Below, piece by piece: positions 37,570 to 45,251 of a stretch of DNA of 64,000 bases; the first letter of the stretch is position 1; each line of letters begins with the position of its first letter. Location of the stretch: assembly GCF_030915445.1 (NCBI RefSeq), contig NZ_CP133264.1, forward strand, positions 4,187,208 through 4,251,207. Reading direction: 5' to 3'. The DNA comes from Clostridium sp. OS1-26. GTDB taxonomy: Bacteria > Bacillota > Clostridia > Clostridiales > Clostridiaceae. The notes under the pieces were generated by a model. That model was not told the origin of the DNA. It searched no databases and was given only the letters and a program-made list of their open reading frames with translations. Both the position numbers and the translations under genes were made by a program.

Positions 37570-37583
37570 GTAACATATGTTAC
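37570..37583. promoter_or_regulatory. perfect palindrome GTAACATATGTTAC, likely Crp/Fnr operator
   Basis: A 14-base perfect palindrome in the divergent region between the Crp/Fnr gene and the ferredoxin gene. It resembles HcpR-type sites of clostridia. A -10 TATAAT at 37607-37612 and a weak -35 CTGACA at 37583-37588 put the palindrome centre near -42 relative to the ferredoxin start, the usual activator position. Confidence 0.75.
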
Positions 37584-37644
37584 TGACATATATAAGTGTA
37601 TTTTATTATAATAAAGACAATAAGACAAGAGGAGGAAATTTATT

Positions 37645-38382
37645 ATGATAAGAAAAATTGTAAATATAGATAAATCAAAATGTAACGGATGTGGACTATG
37701 TGTACATGCATGTCATGAAGGCGCTATTGAATTGATAGATGGTAAGGCAGTGCTTATAAGTGATGAATACTGTGATGGTCTTGGAGATTGTCTTCCAGAG
37801 TGTCCAACTAATGCTATAACAATTATTGAAAGAGAAAGTAAAGCTTATGATGAAGAAGCTGTAGCTCAAAAAATAGCAGAAAGAATGAAAAAAACTGAAG
37901 ATAAACCTTTGCCATGTGGATGCCCAGGTAGCGCTGCTAAAATGATAGAAAGAAAGCCTTTAAAGGCAGTGTCAACAGTAAAATCAAATATTAGAAAATC
38001 AAATTTAGAGGAGTCATTATCAGAATTAAGACAATGGCCTGTACAGCTTAGACTTATAAATACTGAGGCACCATATTTAAAGAATGCTGACCTATTAGTT
38101 GCAGCAGACTGCACAGCTTATGCTTATGCAAACTTCCATAGTGATTTCATTAAGGATCATATTACAGTTATAGGATGCCCTAAATTAGATGATGTAAAAT
38201 ACTATGAAGAAAAACTTGCTGAAATTCTAAGAAAGAATAATATCAAGAGTATTACAGTAGTTAGAATGGAAGTACCTTGCTGTGGAGGAATAGTGAGTGC
38301 AGTTAAAAATGCAATGCTTAACTCACAAACTATAGTACCATATAAAGAAGTAACTATATCAACTGATGGAAATGTAATATAG
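37645..38382 (+). CDS. ferredoxin-like iron-sulfur protein
   Basis: A 245-residue protein. The N-terminal 60 residues hold two cluster motifs, CNGCGLCVHACHEG and CDGLGDCLPECPTN, then a CGCPGS segment and a C-terminal domain with ADCTAYAYANFH, IGCPKLDD and PCCGG. This architecture is found in clostridia beside HcpR-type regulators and hybrid-cluster proteins and is thought to act in redox or nitrosative stress, though the exact role is unknown. ATG 37645 has GAGGAGG upstream. Divergent from the Crp/Fnr pseudogene. Confidence 0.85.
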   Translation: MIRKIVNIDKSKCNGCGLCVHACHEGAIELIDGKAVLISDEYCDGLGDCLPECPTNAITIIERESKAYDEEAVAQKIAERMKKTEDKPLPCGCPGSAAKMIERKPLKAVSTVKSNIRKSNLEESLSELRQWPVQLRLINTEAPYLKNADLLVAADCTAYAYANFHSDFIKDHITVIGCPKLDDVKYYEEKLAEILRKNNIKSITVVRMEVPCCGGIVSAVKNAMLNSQTIVPYKEVTISTDGNVI

Positions 38383-38396
38383 ATGTTCAACCTAGG

Positions 38397-38625
38397 TGCT
38401 TGACTTAGTATCGGTATTAATAGAGATACCTCTTCTGTACGGTTACTAATTTTAGTTATCTCTAAAGCTTGCTGCTAAGAACCTCAACAATCTTAAATAG
38501 ACTCGCTATGCTCAAACAGTATTTAAAATTGATGATGTTCTAAAGCAGCTTCGCTAAGAGCTAACATAAAATCAGTAAATGTACTGCCAGATGTACCCCT
38601 ATTAATACCTAAGTTTAAGTCAATT
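38397..38625 (-). ncRNA. candidate structured RNA/repeat, family 2 copy 1
   Basis: A gene-free stretch with nested pairing. The outer stem joins TTGACTTA and GGTATTAATAG (38400-38423) with CTATTAATACC and TAAGTCAA (38599-38623). Inside are a GAGATA / TATCTC hairpin and a long hairpin from GCTGCTAAGAAC (38471) to GTTCTAAAGCAGC (38549). The minus strand shares TGAGCATAG and AAGATT..TTGA..TTCTT segments with the candidate at 45.0 kb. Orientation is inferred from that match. No protein-coding potential is seen. Confidence 0.5.
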
Positions 38626-38661
38626 ATCAAATTTAAATATCTATATAAGTATACTAAGATG

Positions 38662-38703
38662 AAAGTCAGCTTATATGTTTGGATAAGCTGACTTTTAGTT
38701 TAT
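38662..38703. terminator. terminator hairpin
   Basis: AAAGTCAGCTTAT / ATAAGCTGACTTTT followed by AGTTTATT, between the structured region and the end of iadA. Confidence 0.8.
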
Positions 38704-38751
38704 TACACTATAGGGTTACTAACTAGAAAGTTAACTTTCGGTTTTTTATCT

Positions 38752-39921
38752 CTATACTTTATTTTCAAAGGTTCCAAATACTACAGGTTTATAATTTTCA
38801 ACCATAACTTTGCCTTTACATAATACTGTATGAGGTTTCAAGTTTTTATCTAAGAGAAGTAAATCAGCGTCGTAACCTTCCTCAATTTTACCTTTGTTTT
38901 TTAATTTTAGGAATTTAGCAGGAGAAGCTGTTAATGGAATAAGGGCCTCTTCCATTGAAAGACCTTTGCCTATACACTCTCTTATTGTGTCCATGTCCGT
39001 TGAAGGGGAGCCTATTGTCAGCTTTAATAGTTTTCCAGTACTATCAAATATAGGCATGCTTCCACCAGAGTCTGAACTCATAGTAATGCTATAAGGAGAT
39101 ATACCCTCATTAAGTAGAGTTTTATAAACATCAGAAGCATATACAGCGTCATCGCCTTCAGGTTTAATACCAGTAGTTATGTCTACAAATCCTCCATTTT
39201 TAGCATACTCAATTGATTGTTTATAAACTAATGGATTTCTGTTTATATGTGTAGGAAGTAAATTGTCATAAGGAATTTCTGAATCCTTAACCATATCCAT
39301 TACAGGAATAAGTCCTTTTTTTCCATCTCCAATATGCATGTGTAAAATACCACATTTGCCTGAGATCATTCCACCAACTCTAGCTTCACTAGCTAAATGA
39401 ACTAAATCATTTTCTGATGGATGGCTACCCCTATGATCTGATACTGCTATTTCGCCAACTCCGATAATTTTATCTACAAGAACAATGTCGCCTCTAGGAC
39501 TATCTGTTATTGTTCTTGTAGGCATCTCATAACATCCAGTCCAGCAAAAGGTACTCATTCCTTCTTCTTCAAGAGCCCTTGCTTTGGCAATTAGGTTACC
39601 CATGCTTCTTGTAGTTCCGTCAGTGCCAAGAAGGCCTATGCAGGTAGTGATTCCATTCATGGTAAGGTTTGTTAGTGTAAGTTCAGGAGCTCTTGTAGTA
39701 AAACCACCTTCACCACCACCACCAGTAATATGTACATGAAGGTCTATTAATCCAGGCACTGCAGTTAGACCTTCTCCGTCAATTACTTTAATCTCAGGAA
39801 AATTTTTATCAGGTAAATTTACTTCAGAAGAAATATAGGCAATTTTATTGTAAAAAATTAAAATATTTTTTTTGCCTAGAGATTGAGGAGAAAAAACTTC
39901 TATGTTTTTTATCAAAATCAT
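38752..39921 (-). CDS. iadA: isoaspartyl (beta-aspartyl) dipeptidase
   Basis: Amidohydrolase-fold zinc enzyme that cleaves isoaspartyl dipeptides arising from protein damage. GLIDLHVHITGGGGEGGF gives metal ligands His62 and His64 and the Gly-rich loop typical of IadA; VSDHRGSHPSENDL and LPTHINRN are further metal and substrate segments, and SSDSGGSMP carries the catalytic Asp. 389 residues. ATG 39921 follows AAGGTGAACC. Monocistronic, and converges on the structured region at 38.4 kb. Confidence 0.94.
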   Translation of the reverse strand: MILIKNIEVFSPQSLGKKNILIFYNKIAYISSEVNLPDKNFPEIKVIDGEGLTAVPGLIDLHVHITGGGGEGGFTTRAPELTLTNLTMNGITTCIGLLGTDGTTRSMGNLIAKARALEEEGMSTFCWTGCYEMPTRTITDSPRGDIVLVDKIIGVGEIAVSDHRGSHPSENDLVHLASEARVGGMISGKCGILHMHIGDGKKGLIPVMDMVKDSEIPYDNLLPTHINRNPLVYKQSIEYAKNGGFVDITTGIKPEGDDAVYASDVYKTLLNEGISPYSITMSSDSGGSMPIFDSTGKLLKLTIGSPSTDMDTIRECIGKGLSMEEALIPLTASPAKFLKLKNKGKIEEGYDADLLLLDKNLKPHTVLCKGKVMVENYKPVVFGTFENKV

Positions 39922-40170
39922 TTAGGTTCACCTTCTTATAATTAAATTTTCACTATCACTATATATTATGATAACCTTATATCAATTTTTATGCAAAACT
40001 ACATTAGTTTTTTATAATTATAGGGTTAAAGTCGAAAATTAACTTATAATCATTAGAATACAATAGATAAAAGAAAACTCTTATGTTAAAATATATGTTG
40101 GAATTTTTATATATGAAGCTTGACACTATATAAGTTATAGAAGTCTTTATAATATTAGGAGGTAATAGCA

Positions 40171-40557
40171 GTGTTTTTTGTAGGTATTTTTGGTATAGAA
40201 GATAAGAAAAAAGAGATTAGGGCCATTAGAAATCTATCCTGTAAAAATTGTGATGCCGTATCTGGACTTACATTGTTTAAGGTATACTCATATTTTCATA
40301 TATTTTTTCTTCCCTTATTTAGATGGAATGAAAGGTATTATCTAGTTTGTAACCGCTGCAATTCAATGTATGAAATATCAAAGGAGAAGGGAATTAGAGC
40401 AGAAAGGGGAGAAGAGGAAGCGATTACCTATTGGGACTTAAAATCCATGGAATATGGATATTACAATAATCATGTTCAGCATAAATGCAAAAATTGCGGC
40501 AAAGAGATAGAGAGCAATTTTGAATATTGTCCTTATTGTGGAAAAAGGAGAGAGTAA
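40171..40557 (+). CDS. zinc-ribbon protein
   Basis: 128 residues with three possible metal sites: LSCKNCD, LVCNRCN, and a C-terminal zinc ribbon HKCKNCGKEIESNFEYCPYCGKR. A short hydrophobic stretch (YFHIFFLPLF) lies between the first two. GTG 40171 is eight bases after AGGAGG. This is a common hypothetical protein type in Firmicutes; no specific function can be given. The neighbouring tRNA genes appear unrelated. Confidence 0.8.
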   Translation: MFFVGIFGIEDKKKEIRAIRNLSCKNCDAVSGLTLFKVYSYFHIFFLPLFRWNERYYLVCNRCNSMYEISKEKGIRAERGEEEAITYWDLKSMEYGYYNNHVQHKCKNCGKEIESNFEYCPYCGKRRE

Positions 40558-40607
40558 CTAATATTGTTGTGTCTACTATAGTAAATTTAAATAAATTAAA
40601 AAATATG

Positions 40608-40636
40608 TTGACATATGGGGGAAAATAAGATATCAT
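40608..40636 (+). promoter_or_regulatory. tRNA promoter
   Basis: TTGACA (40608-40613), 17-base spacer, TATCAT (40631-40636), about 40 bases ahead of the first tRNA. Confidence 0.8.
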
Positions 40637-40678
40637 ACTTATTGTGCTTGATGGAGTATGTGTAATAAATACTAATAA

Positions 40679-40753
40679 GGCCCATTGGTCAAGTGGTTAA
40701 GACACCACCCTTTCACGGTGGTAACAGGGGTTCGAGTCCCCTATGGGTCACCA
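40679..40753 (+). tRNA. tRNA-Glu (TTC), copy 1
   Basis: Complete cloverleaf with encoded CCA. Acceptor GGCCCAT / ATGGGTC, D arm TGGTCAAGTGGTTAAGAC, anticodon stem CCACC / GGTGG around CTTTCAC (anticodon TTC), and T arm GGGGTTCGAGTCCCC. Confidence 0.96.
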
Positions 40754-40788
40754 TAAATGCCAATTAAAATTTTGAAATAACTTAATAA

Positions 40789-40863
40789 GGCCCTTTGGTC
40801 AAGCGGTCAAGACACCACCCTTTCACGGTGGTAACAGGGGTTCGATTCCCCTAAGGGTCACCA
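40789..40863 (+). tRNA. tRNA-Glu (TTC), copy 2
   Basis: Acceptor GGCCCTT / AAGGGTC with compensating changes against copy 1, identical anticodon arm with TTC, T arm GGGGTTCGATTCCCC, encoded CCA. Separated from copy 1 by 35 bases and cotranscribed. Confidence 0.96.
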
Positions 40864-40864
40864 T

Positions 40865-40900
40865 AAAAAGCTGTAAACACTATGTGTTTACAGCTTTTTT
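40865..40900 (+). terminator. terminator of the tRNA-Glu operon
   Basis: AAAAAGCTGTAAACAC / GTGTTTACAGCTTTTTT, 3-base loop. Confidence 0.93.
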
Positions 40901-40951
40901 AAAATTTCAGCTAATAACAAACATTTTGTTATTAGCTGTCTTCATAAATTT

Positions 40952-41245
40952 TTAGCAACCTTTATTACCACCAGCAGGAATAACATTAAAGCCTTTTCCG
41001 AAAATTCCCTTGGTATAAACTATTTTTGAATTATCGAATAGATAAGAAGAATCTGGTTCAATAGCAAATTTTACACCATTAACAGTTACTATTTCGTCTT
41101 CTGCATTTGGCTCATCCAGAGCAACTCCTAAGATAGGACCTCCTCATCCAAAACCTCTAACCATTAATCTAACAGCAGATTTATTTTTTTCTTCTAAGTT
41201 TTTTACTAAAGCTTCTTTTGTGTTATCATCAAAAATTATATTCAT
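40952..41245 (-). CDS. HesB-like selenoprotein (in-frame TGA)
   Basis: Minus-strand ORF with ATG 41245, seven bases after TAAGGAGG, interrupted by a single TGA at 41146-41144 (codon 34). Reading TGA as selenocysteine gives 97 residues: MNIIFDDNTKEALVKNL, then LMVRGFGUGGPILGVALDEP, an IscA/HesB-like fold, and an end VIPAGGNKGC. The HesB-like selenoprotein family has exactly this context, with Sec in place of the usual Cys. Beyond TGA a small TCCTA / TAGGA hairpin could be part of a SECIS. Ordinary gene callers would miss or truncate it. No selenium machinery is in the window. Confidence 0.9.
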
Positions 41246-41291
41246 AATTTAACCTCCTTACATATACGGGGTATAGGTATATTTTTATTTT

Positions 41292-41320
41292 ATTATATTA
41301 TTTAATTTTCCACCTGTCAA
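41292..41320 (-). promoter_or_regulatory. promoter of the HesB-like selenoprotein gene
   Basis: On the minus strand TTGACA (41320-41315), 17-base spacer, TATAAT (41297-41292), 47 bases before the start codon. It supports the gene being expressed. Confidence 0.85.
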
Positions 41321-41439
41321 CAAAAATATTAAAAGAAAATTATTAATATATTTCCTTTAATAACTTTCAATGAAACAATACATAATAATAAATAGCTGAT
41401 ACTTATATATTATTATGAAAATTTGCAAGAGGTGAAGAA

Positions 41440-42336
41440 ATGAAGAACATATATGCAAAAGAAGTAAAGCCTGGAGAAAACGTAAGTTCAACCTTTATGA
41501 TAATGAAAAAACTCTTTAGGGACAAAGAAAAGACTATTGCTTATATTGGTGATAAATCGGGAGATATCAAGGCATCAATAGCAGATTCTATGGATATCTT
41601 AAAAGTAGGAGATGTTATAAAGGTAAAAGGTGTATTAGAAAACATATTTGAGATAAAAGAATTCAAAAAAGTTGAGGAATTTTTAATGGAAGATTATCTT
41701 CCTTATGTGAATAGACCAATAGAGGATATAATGAAAGAATTGGAAGAAATGTCACAAGAGGAATTTAAAAGTAAGGAATGCATAGAGTTAAATAACTACT
41801 TTTTTAGTAATAAGGAGTTTGTAGAAAAGTTTAAAAAAGGTATAGGCGGAGTAAGTCAACATCATAACTATATAGGCGGATTAGCAGAGCATACCCTAAA
41901 TGTAATGTATCTTACTAAAATGCTCGCATATAGATATAATGCTAGAAATAAAGAGATTGCAATATTGGCAGCAAAGCTCCATGATATAGGAAAAACTGTA
42001 GAGTATTTTGTTGATGGACCTTTTTCTTTTACTTTAAGAGGAGAGATGGAAGGACATATTGTTATAGGTGTGCAGATGTTAGAAGAAGCCTTTAATAATA
42101 ATTTAGATTTATATAGTGAAGACTTTAAGGAGAGAATTAAAGGATGTATAGTTCAGCATCATGGAAAGTTAGAGTATGGCTCTCCTAAAAAGCCTAATAC
42201 AGAAGAAGCACATATTGTACACTTTGCTGATCAGGTAGATGCTTTCCTAAATAAAATAGGGCAAATAAGAGAAGGTGTTGAACCAAATACATGGTCCGAT
42301 TACGATAGAAGAATTGAAGGAAAAATATATGTATAA
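41440..42336 (+). CDS. yhaM: 3'-5' exoribonuclease YhaM family
   Basis: 298 residues: an N-terminal OB-fold (about 10-75; KSGDIKASIADSMDILKVGDVIKVKG) and an HD phosphohydrolase domain with HNYIGGLAEHTLNV, KLHDIGK (His181-Asp182) and VQHHGKLEYGSPK. This is the YhaM/CBF1 layout of Firmicute exoribonucleases that trim RNA 3' ends. ATG 41440 follows AGAGGTGAAG. A terminator follows directly. Identification of the exact nucleic-acid substrate rests on family knowledge. Confidence 0.9.
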   Translation: MKNIYAKEVKPGENVSSTFMIMKKLFRDKEKTIAYIGDKSGDIKASIADSMDILKVGDVIKVKGVLENIFEIKEFKKVEEFLMEDYLPYVNRPIEDIMKELEEMSQEEFKSKECIELNNYFFSNKEFVEKFKKGIGGVSQHHNYIGGLAEHTLNVMYLTKMLAYRYNARNKEIAILAAKLHDIGKTVEYFVDGPFSFTLRGEMEGHIVIGVQMLEEAFNNNLDLYSEDFKERIKGCIVQHHGKLEYGSPKKPNTEEAHIVHFADQVDAFLNKIGQIREGVEPNTWSDYDRRIEGKIYV

Positions 42337-42361
42337 AGACAAGCAAAGTAGCTTGTCTTTA
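42335..42361 (+). terminator. terminator of yhaM
   Basis: AAAGACAAGC / GCTTGTCTTT with loop AAAGTA. The U-tail is short (TTTAGTTT) and abuts the structured repeat. Confidence 0.75.
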
Positions 42362-42482
42362 GTTTATCCGATGACTACCTGCTCTAATACTCCCTGTTCT
42401 CAAACAGGGAGTAAAGAGCAGCTATGTCCCTGGATTCGTTCAACTAAGAATCAGGTGGGGTTAAAACCTCATCTGATTCAAG
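42362..42482 (-). repeat. structured interspersed repeat, copy C
   Basis: On the minus strand: arm 1 GAATCAGATGAGG / CCCCACCTGATTC, then GAATCCAGGGACATAG, arm 2 CTGCTC...CTCCCTGTTTGAGAACAGGGAG...GAGCAG, then GTAGTCATCGGATAAAC. It has the same core and order as copies A and B, but different arm sequences that preserve pairing. Confidence 0.75.
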
Positions 42483-42489
42483 TTTCACT

Positions 42490-43428
42490 TTATAATACAT
42501 CCTTAATTATTCTTAATGCATTTTTATAAAATATTTTTTCTATGTCTTCCTCAGAAAAATGATTTTTTTTCAATTCATCTATTAGTTTTCTCATTTGAGC
42601 CATATTTTCTATTTCGCTTGGAATGTCTATGCCATCAAAATCTGATCCAAGTGATATAACTTCAATCCCGCCAACATTTTTTATATGTTTTATGTGCTTT
42701 ACCATATCAGAAATCCTGGCAGGGGAATTTGTGCCTAAAAAGGATTCTTCAAAGTTTATACCTAATATACCACCAACCTCAGATAAAATTTTAATCATAT
42801 CATCTGTAAGATTTCTTGGGTGGTTTGTTATAGTACGAGAATTAGAGTGAGAGGCTACGAAAGGCTTTTTAGAAAATTTAGCTACATCATAAAAGCCTCT
42901 ATCAGATAGATGAGATACGTCAATAAGCATACATAATCTATTCAATTCCTCCACTAACTCTATACCAAAAGTAGTCAGACCTTTACTCATATATTCTTCC
43001 TTACAATTAGGAAAACCTATTTCATTTGGAAAATTCCATGTTAAAGTAATCAATCTAATCCCCAATCTACGGAAATTTCTCAGGTTATATAAACTACCAT
43101 TTAAAGCTTCTCCACCTTCAATTGTAATAAAGGCAGATATTTTATTTTCTGAATTATTTTTAATGATATCATTGTAATTAGTTGCTAAAGATAAGTGTTT
43201 TTTGTTTTTATCCAGTTCTATATAAAATTTGTCTAACATTTTTAAACAAGTATCTAAGGGATTATTAGTCTTTTCTAAATTAATATATAGAGCAAAAAAC
43301 TGAGCTAGGGAACCACCTTTCTTCATTTTCTCTATATCCACACTTAGATTATTTTTATATAGGTTCGAATCTTTTTCACTTTTTAGTAATTCATGAATAG
43401 TATCACAGTGAAAATCAATTACATGCAT
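42490..43428 (-). CDS. membrane dipeptidase (peptidase M19)
   Basis: Zinc dipeptidase of the renal dipeptidase family, 312 residues. MHVIDFHCDT gives metal ligands His7 and Asp9; AFITIEGGEAL holds the bridging Glu, LIDVSHLSDRGFYD and VASHSNSRTITNHPRNLTD the histidines, and LGSDFDGID closes the site. Despite the name, bacterial members lack a membrane anchor and none is seen here. ATG 43428 follows AGGAGG. Likely role is turnover of dipeptides, possibly D-amino-acid containing. Confidence 0.93.
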   Translation of the reverse strand: MHVIDFHCDTIHELLKSEKDSNLYKNNLSVDIEKMKKGGSLAQFFALYINLEKTNNPLDTCLKMLDKFYIELDKNKKHLSLATNYNDIIKNNSENKISAFITIEGGEALNGSLYNLRNFRRLGIRLITLTWNFPNEIGFPNCKEEYMSKGLTTFGIELVEELNRLCMLIDVSHLSDRGFYDVAKFSKKPFVASHSNSRTITNHPRNLTDDMIKILSEVGGILGINFEESFLGTNSPARISDMVKHIKHIKNVGGIEVISLGSDFDGIDIPSEIENMAQMRKLIDELKKNHFSEEDIEKIFYKNALRIIKDVL

Positions 43429-43591
43429 ATTTTAAGCCTCCTAAAAATTCTTAAATTCCTATCTAACCTATGATATTCTCTATAATTTATTATATTACTA
43501 TATTTACATTATAGTAATAGTGCCATAGATTTACTTCTTTATACAAAATAAAAATCAAAACAATATTGTTACCTATAAAGAGCATTGTTAG

Positions 43592-43620
43592 TTGACAATG
43601 CTTTAGACCTGTAGTATTAT
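43592..43620 (+). promoter_or_regulatory. bioY promoter
   Basis: TTGACA (43592-43597), 17-base spacer, TATTAT (43615-43620); the BirA operator starts two bases after the -10. Confidence 0.85.
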
Positions 43621-43621
43621 T

Positions 43622-43655
43622 ATTGTAAACCAATAGATAATTAAAAGTTTACAAT
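43622..43655. promoter_or_regulatory. BirA operator
   Basis: ATTGTAAAC, 16 bases, GTTTACAAT: a perfect inverted repeat of the biotin operator type. It covers the expected transcription start of bioY, so biotinylated-AMP-bound BirA (encoded at 45.2-46.2 kb) should block it. Confidence 0.93.
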
Positions 43656-43682
43656 GATAGTTGCATTAATGGAGGAGTTATT

Positions 43683-44237
43683 ATGAAAATTAAAACAAGA
43701 GATATTATTTTAGTATCAATGTTTGCAGCACTGTCAGCAATAGGAGCATTTATAAAAATACCTGTCGGCCCAGCACCTATAACACTTCAGTTTTTATTTG
43801 TAGCTTTATCTGGTATTTTATTAGGAGCAAGACTTGGAGCTCTTTCACAGATTATTTATGTCGTAATAGGACTTATAGGCATTCCGGTATTTACTGCTGG
43901 TGGGGGAATTTCATATATATTTAAGCCTACTTTTGGATATTTAATTGGATTTATTGTTGCTTCATATGCTATAGGGAAAATATCGGAAACTGCAGATAAG
44001 CCAAGTTTGAAAAGATTATTTATAGCTACTTTAGTTGGTTTAGTAATATCTTATGCAATAGGAGTTCCTTACCTTTATATTGTACTTAAATATGTAGTAG
44101 GCACAAAGATAACGATGTATAGTGCTTTAAAGGCAGGGTGTTTAATTTTCATTCCAGGAGATTTAGCAAAATGTTTAGTAACAACTGTGCTTTCATATAG
44201 AATAATACCCACTTTAAAAAGAACTGCGTTAGTATAG
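43683..44237 (+). CDS. bioY: biotin ECF transporter S component
   Basis: Six-helix biotin-binding membrane protein of 184 residues. Family segments are SAIGAFIKIPVGPAPITLQFLFV, LGARLGALSQIIYVVIGLIGIPVF and a helix with PTFGYLIGFIVASY. ATG 43683 follows GGAGGAG. It depends on shared EcfAA'T modules encoded elsewhere. It lies directly behind a BirA operator and 1 kb from a regulatory birA gene. Confidence 0.95.
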   Translation: MKIKTRDIILVSMFAALSAIGAFIKIPVGPAPITLQFLFVALSGILLGARLGALSQIIYVVIGLIGIPVFTAGGGISYIFKPTFGYLIGFIVASYAIGKISETADKPSLKRLFIATLVGLVISYAIGVPYLYIVLKYVVGTKITMYSALKAGCLIFIPGDLAKCLVTTVLSYRIIPTLKRTALV

Positions 44238-44243
44238 AATTTT

Positions 44244-44280
44244 AAAAGGCAAACATCTTTTAGTAGATGTTTGCCTTTTA
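44244..44280 (+). terminator. bioY terminator
   Basis: AAAAGGCAAACATCT / AGATGTTTGCCTTTT, loop TTTAGT, T-rich end. The next 260 bases hold only the repeat remnant at 44421. Confidence 0.9.
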
Positions 44281-44420
44281 AGGTTATATATTTTCAAATA
44301 TAAATTTTATATTTTATTAGTTAACAATTCAAATATTATGTAAAGTAAAATAAAAAGTAAACTAACTTAACAAATTAAAAATATATATAAATTAAATACA
44401 TACATCGATAAAATGGAAAA

Positions 44421-44463
44421 TAGAGTGCGCTAGGGTGTTAGTGACGGCAGACATCGGATAAAT
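44421..44463 (+). repeat. structured interspersed repeat, copy D (3' half only)
   Basis: TAGAGTGCGCTAGGGTGTTAGTGACGG then CAGACATCGGATAAA matches the 3' end of copies A and E. The ATCCAGGG half and arm 1 are absent upstream, so this is a truncated copy. A further weak echo (GTTGGTGACGGTAGG) is at about 44913. Confidence 0.7.
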
Positions 44464-44539
44464 AACTTGAATAGCATCTTATTTAATGTAATAATATTTA
44501 TAGAAATTTAGGATAAGTAATCAAGCAGAGGATTGGGAT

Positions 44540-44896
44540 ATGAAATTATATATACTATTAGTATTTTCACATATTATTGGGGATATACTTTTTCAGAGAA
44601 ATGCTATTTTAAGTAAGCTTCTTAAAGGAAGAGATTTATCAAAATTAAAGAGACAAGATTTGAGATATTTAGCTTTACATGCAGCATTGTATAGTTTACC
44701 CGTTGGGTTAACATTAATATTTTTTCAATCATTTAATATATACAGATTTTTAATAATTTTTCTAAGTCATTTTGCTATTGATTATGTAAAATGCTATATG
44801 ATTACATATAAAGAGATGTCTTTAGAATTTGTCATAATTAATCTAATTGATCAGTTGATGCATATTGGAGTACTATTTATTGTTGTAAATTTATAA
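44540..44896 (+). CDS. small membrane protein, DUF3307-like
   Basis: 118 residues with about three to four hydrophobic helices. SHIIGDILFQRNAI near the start, LALHAALYSLPVGL, LSHFAIDYVKCYMI and LIDQLMHIGVLFIVV at the end carry the conserved His/Asp residues inside helices that mark DUF3307 proteins. Function unknown. ATG 44540 has a moderate site, CAGAGGATTGGGAT. The upstream neighbour is repeat copy D; the downstream one is the structured candidate at 45.0 kb. Confidence 0.8.
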   Translation: MKLYILLVFSHIIGDILFQRNAILSKLLKGRDLSKLKRQDLRYLALHAALYSLPVGLTLIFFQSFNIYRFLIIFLSHFAIDYVKCYMITYKEMSLEFVIINLIDQLMHIGVLFIVVNL

Positions 44897-45008
44897 ACAT
44901 GTCTTTAAGTTTGTTGGTGACGGTAGGTAGGAGATAAAATTCAGATATATGGAATATAATATACAAACTTTTAAGCATTATATAATGAAGTAGATTTAAA
45001 AACTTTGT

Positions 45009-45176
45009 GCCAGTCTTAGTGAAGGGCTTTAAGAGAACCTTAGAACTTTAAGTTGGTGAAAAGCCTAGATGATTTTTCACGAGCGACTTATCAAATACTA
45101 ATTGATAAGTTGGTCCGACTGAGCATAGTCGCTTAAGATTTTGATTCTTTGCTTAAAACACGAGCTTTAGACTGGC
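45009..45176 (+). ncRNA. candidate structured RNA, family 2 copy 2
   Basis: Outer stem GCCAGTCT (45009-45016) / AGACTGGC (45169-45176) encloses GGCTTT / AAAGCC, GTGAAAA / TTTTCAC, ACTTATCAA / TTGATAAGT and GCGACT / AGTCGC pairings within 168 bases. No ORF is present. Parts (TGAGCATAG, AAGATTTTGA, TTCTT, GCTTTAGA) recur in order on the minus strand at 38.4 kb. Its size and multi-stem layout recall large ornate RNAs, but I cannot place it in a known class. Confidence 0.5.
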
Positions 45177-45251
45177 TAAAAGTTTTTAACATGCTGAAGC
45201 TTGGCAACATATCCGGTTGTATAAGTTAACTTTCGATCCTATTACCCTGTA

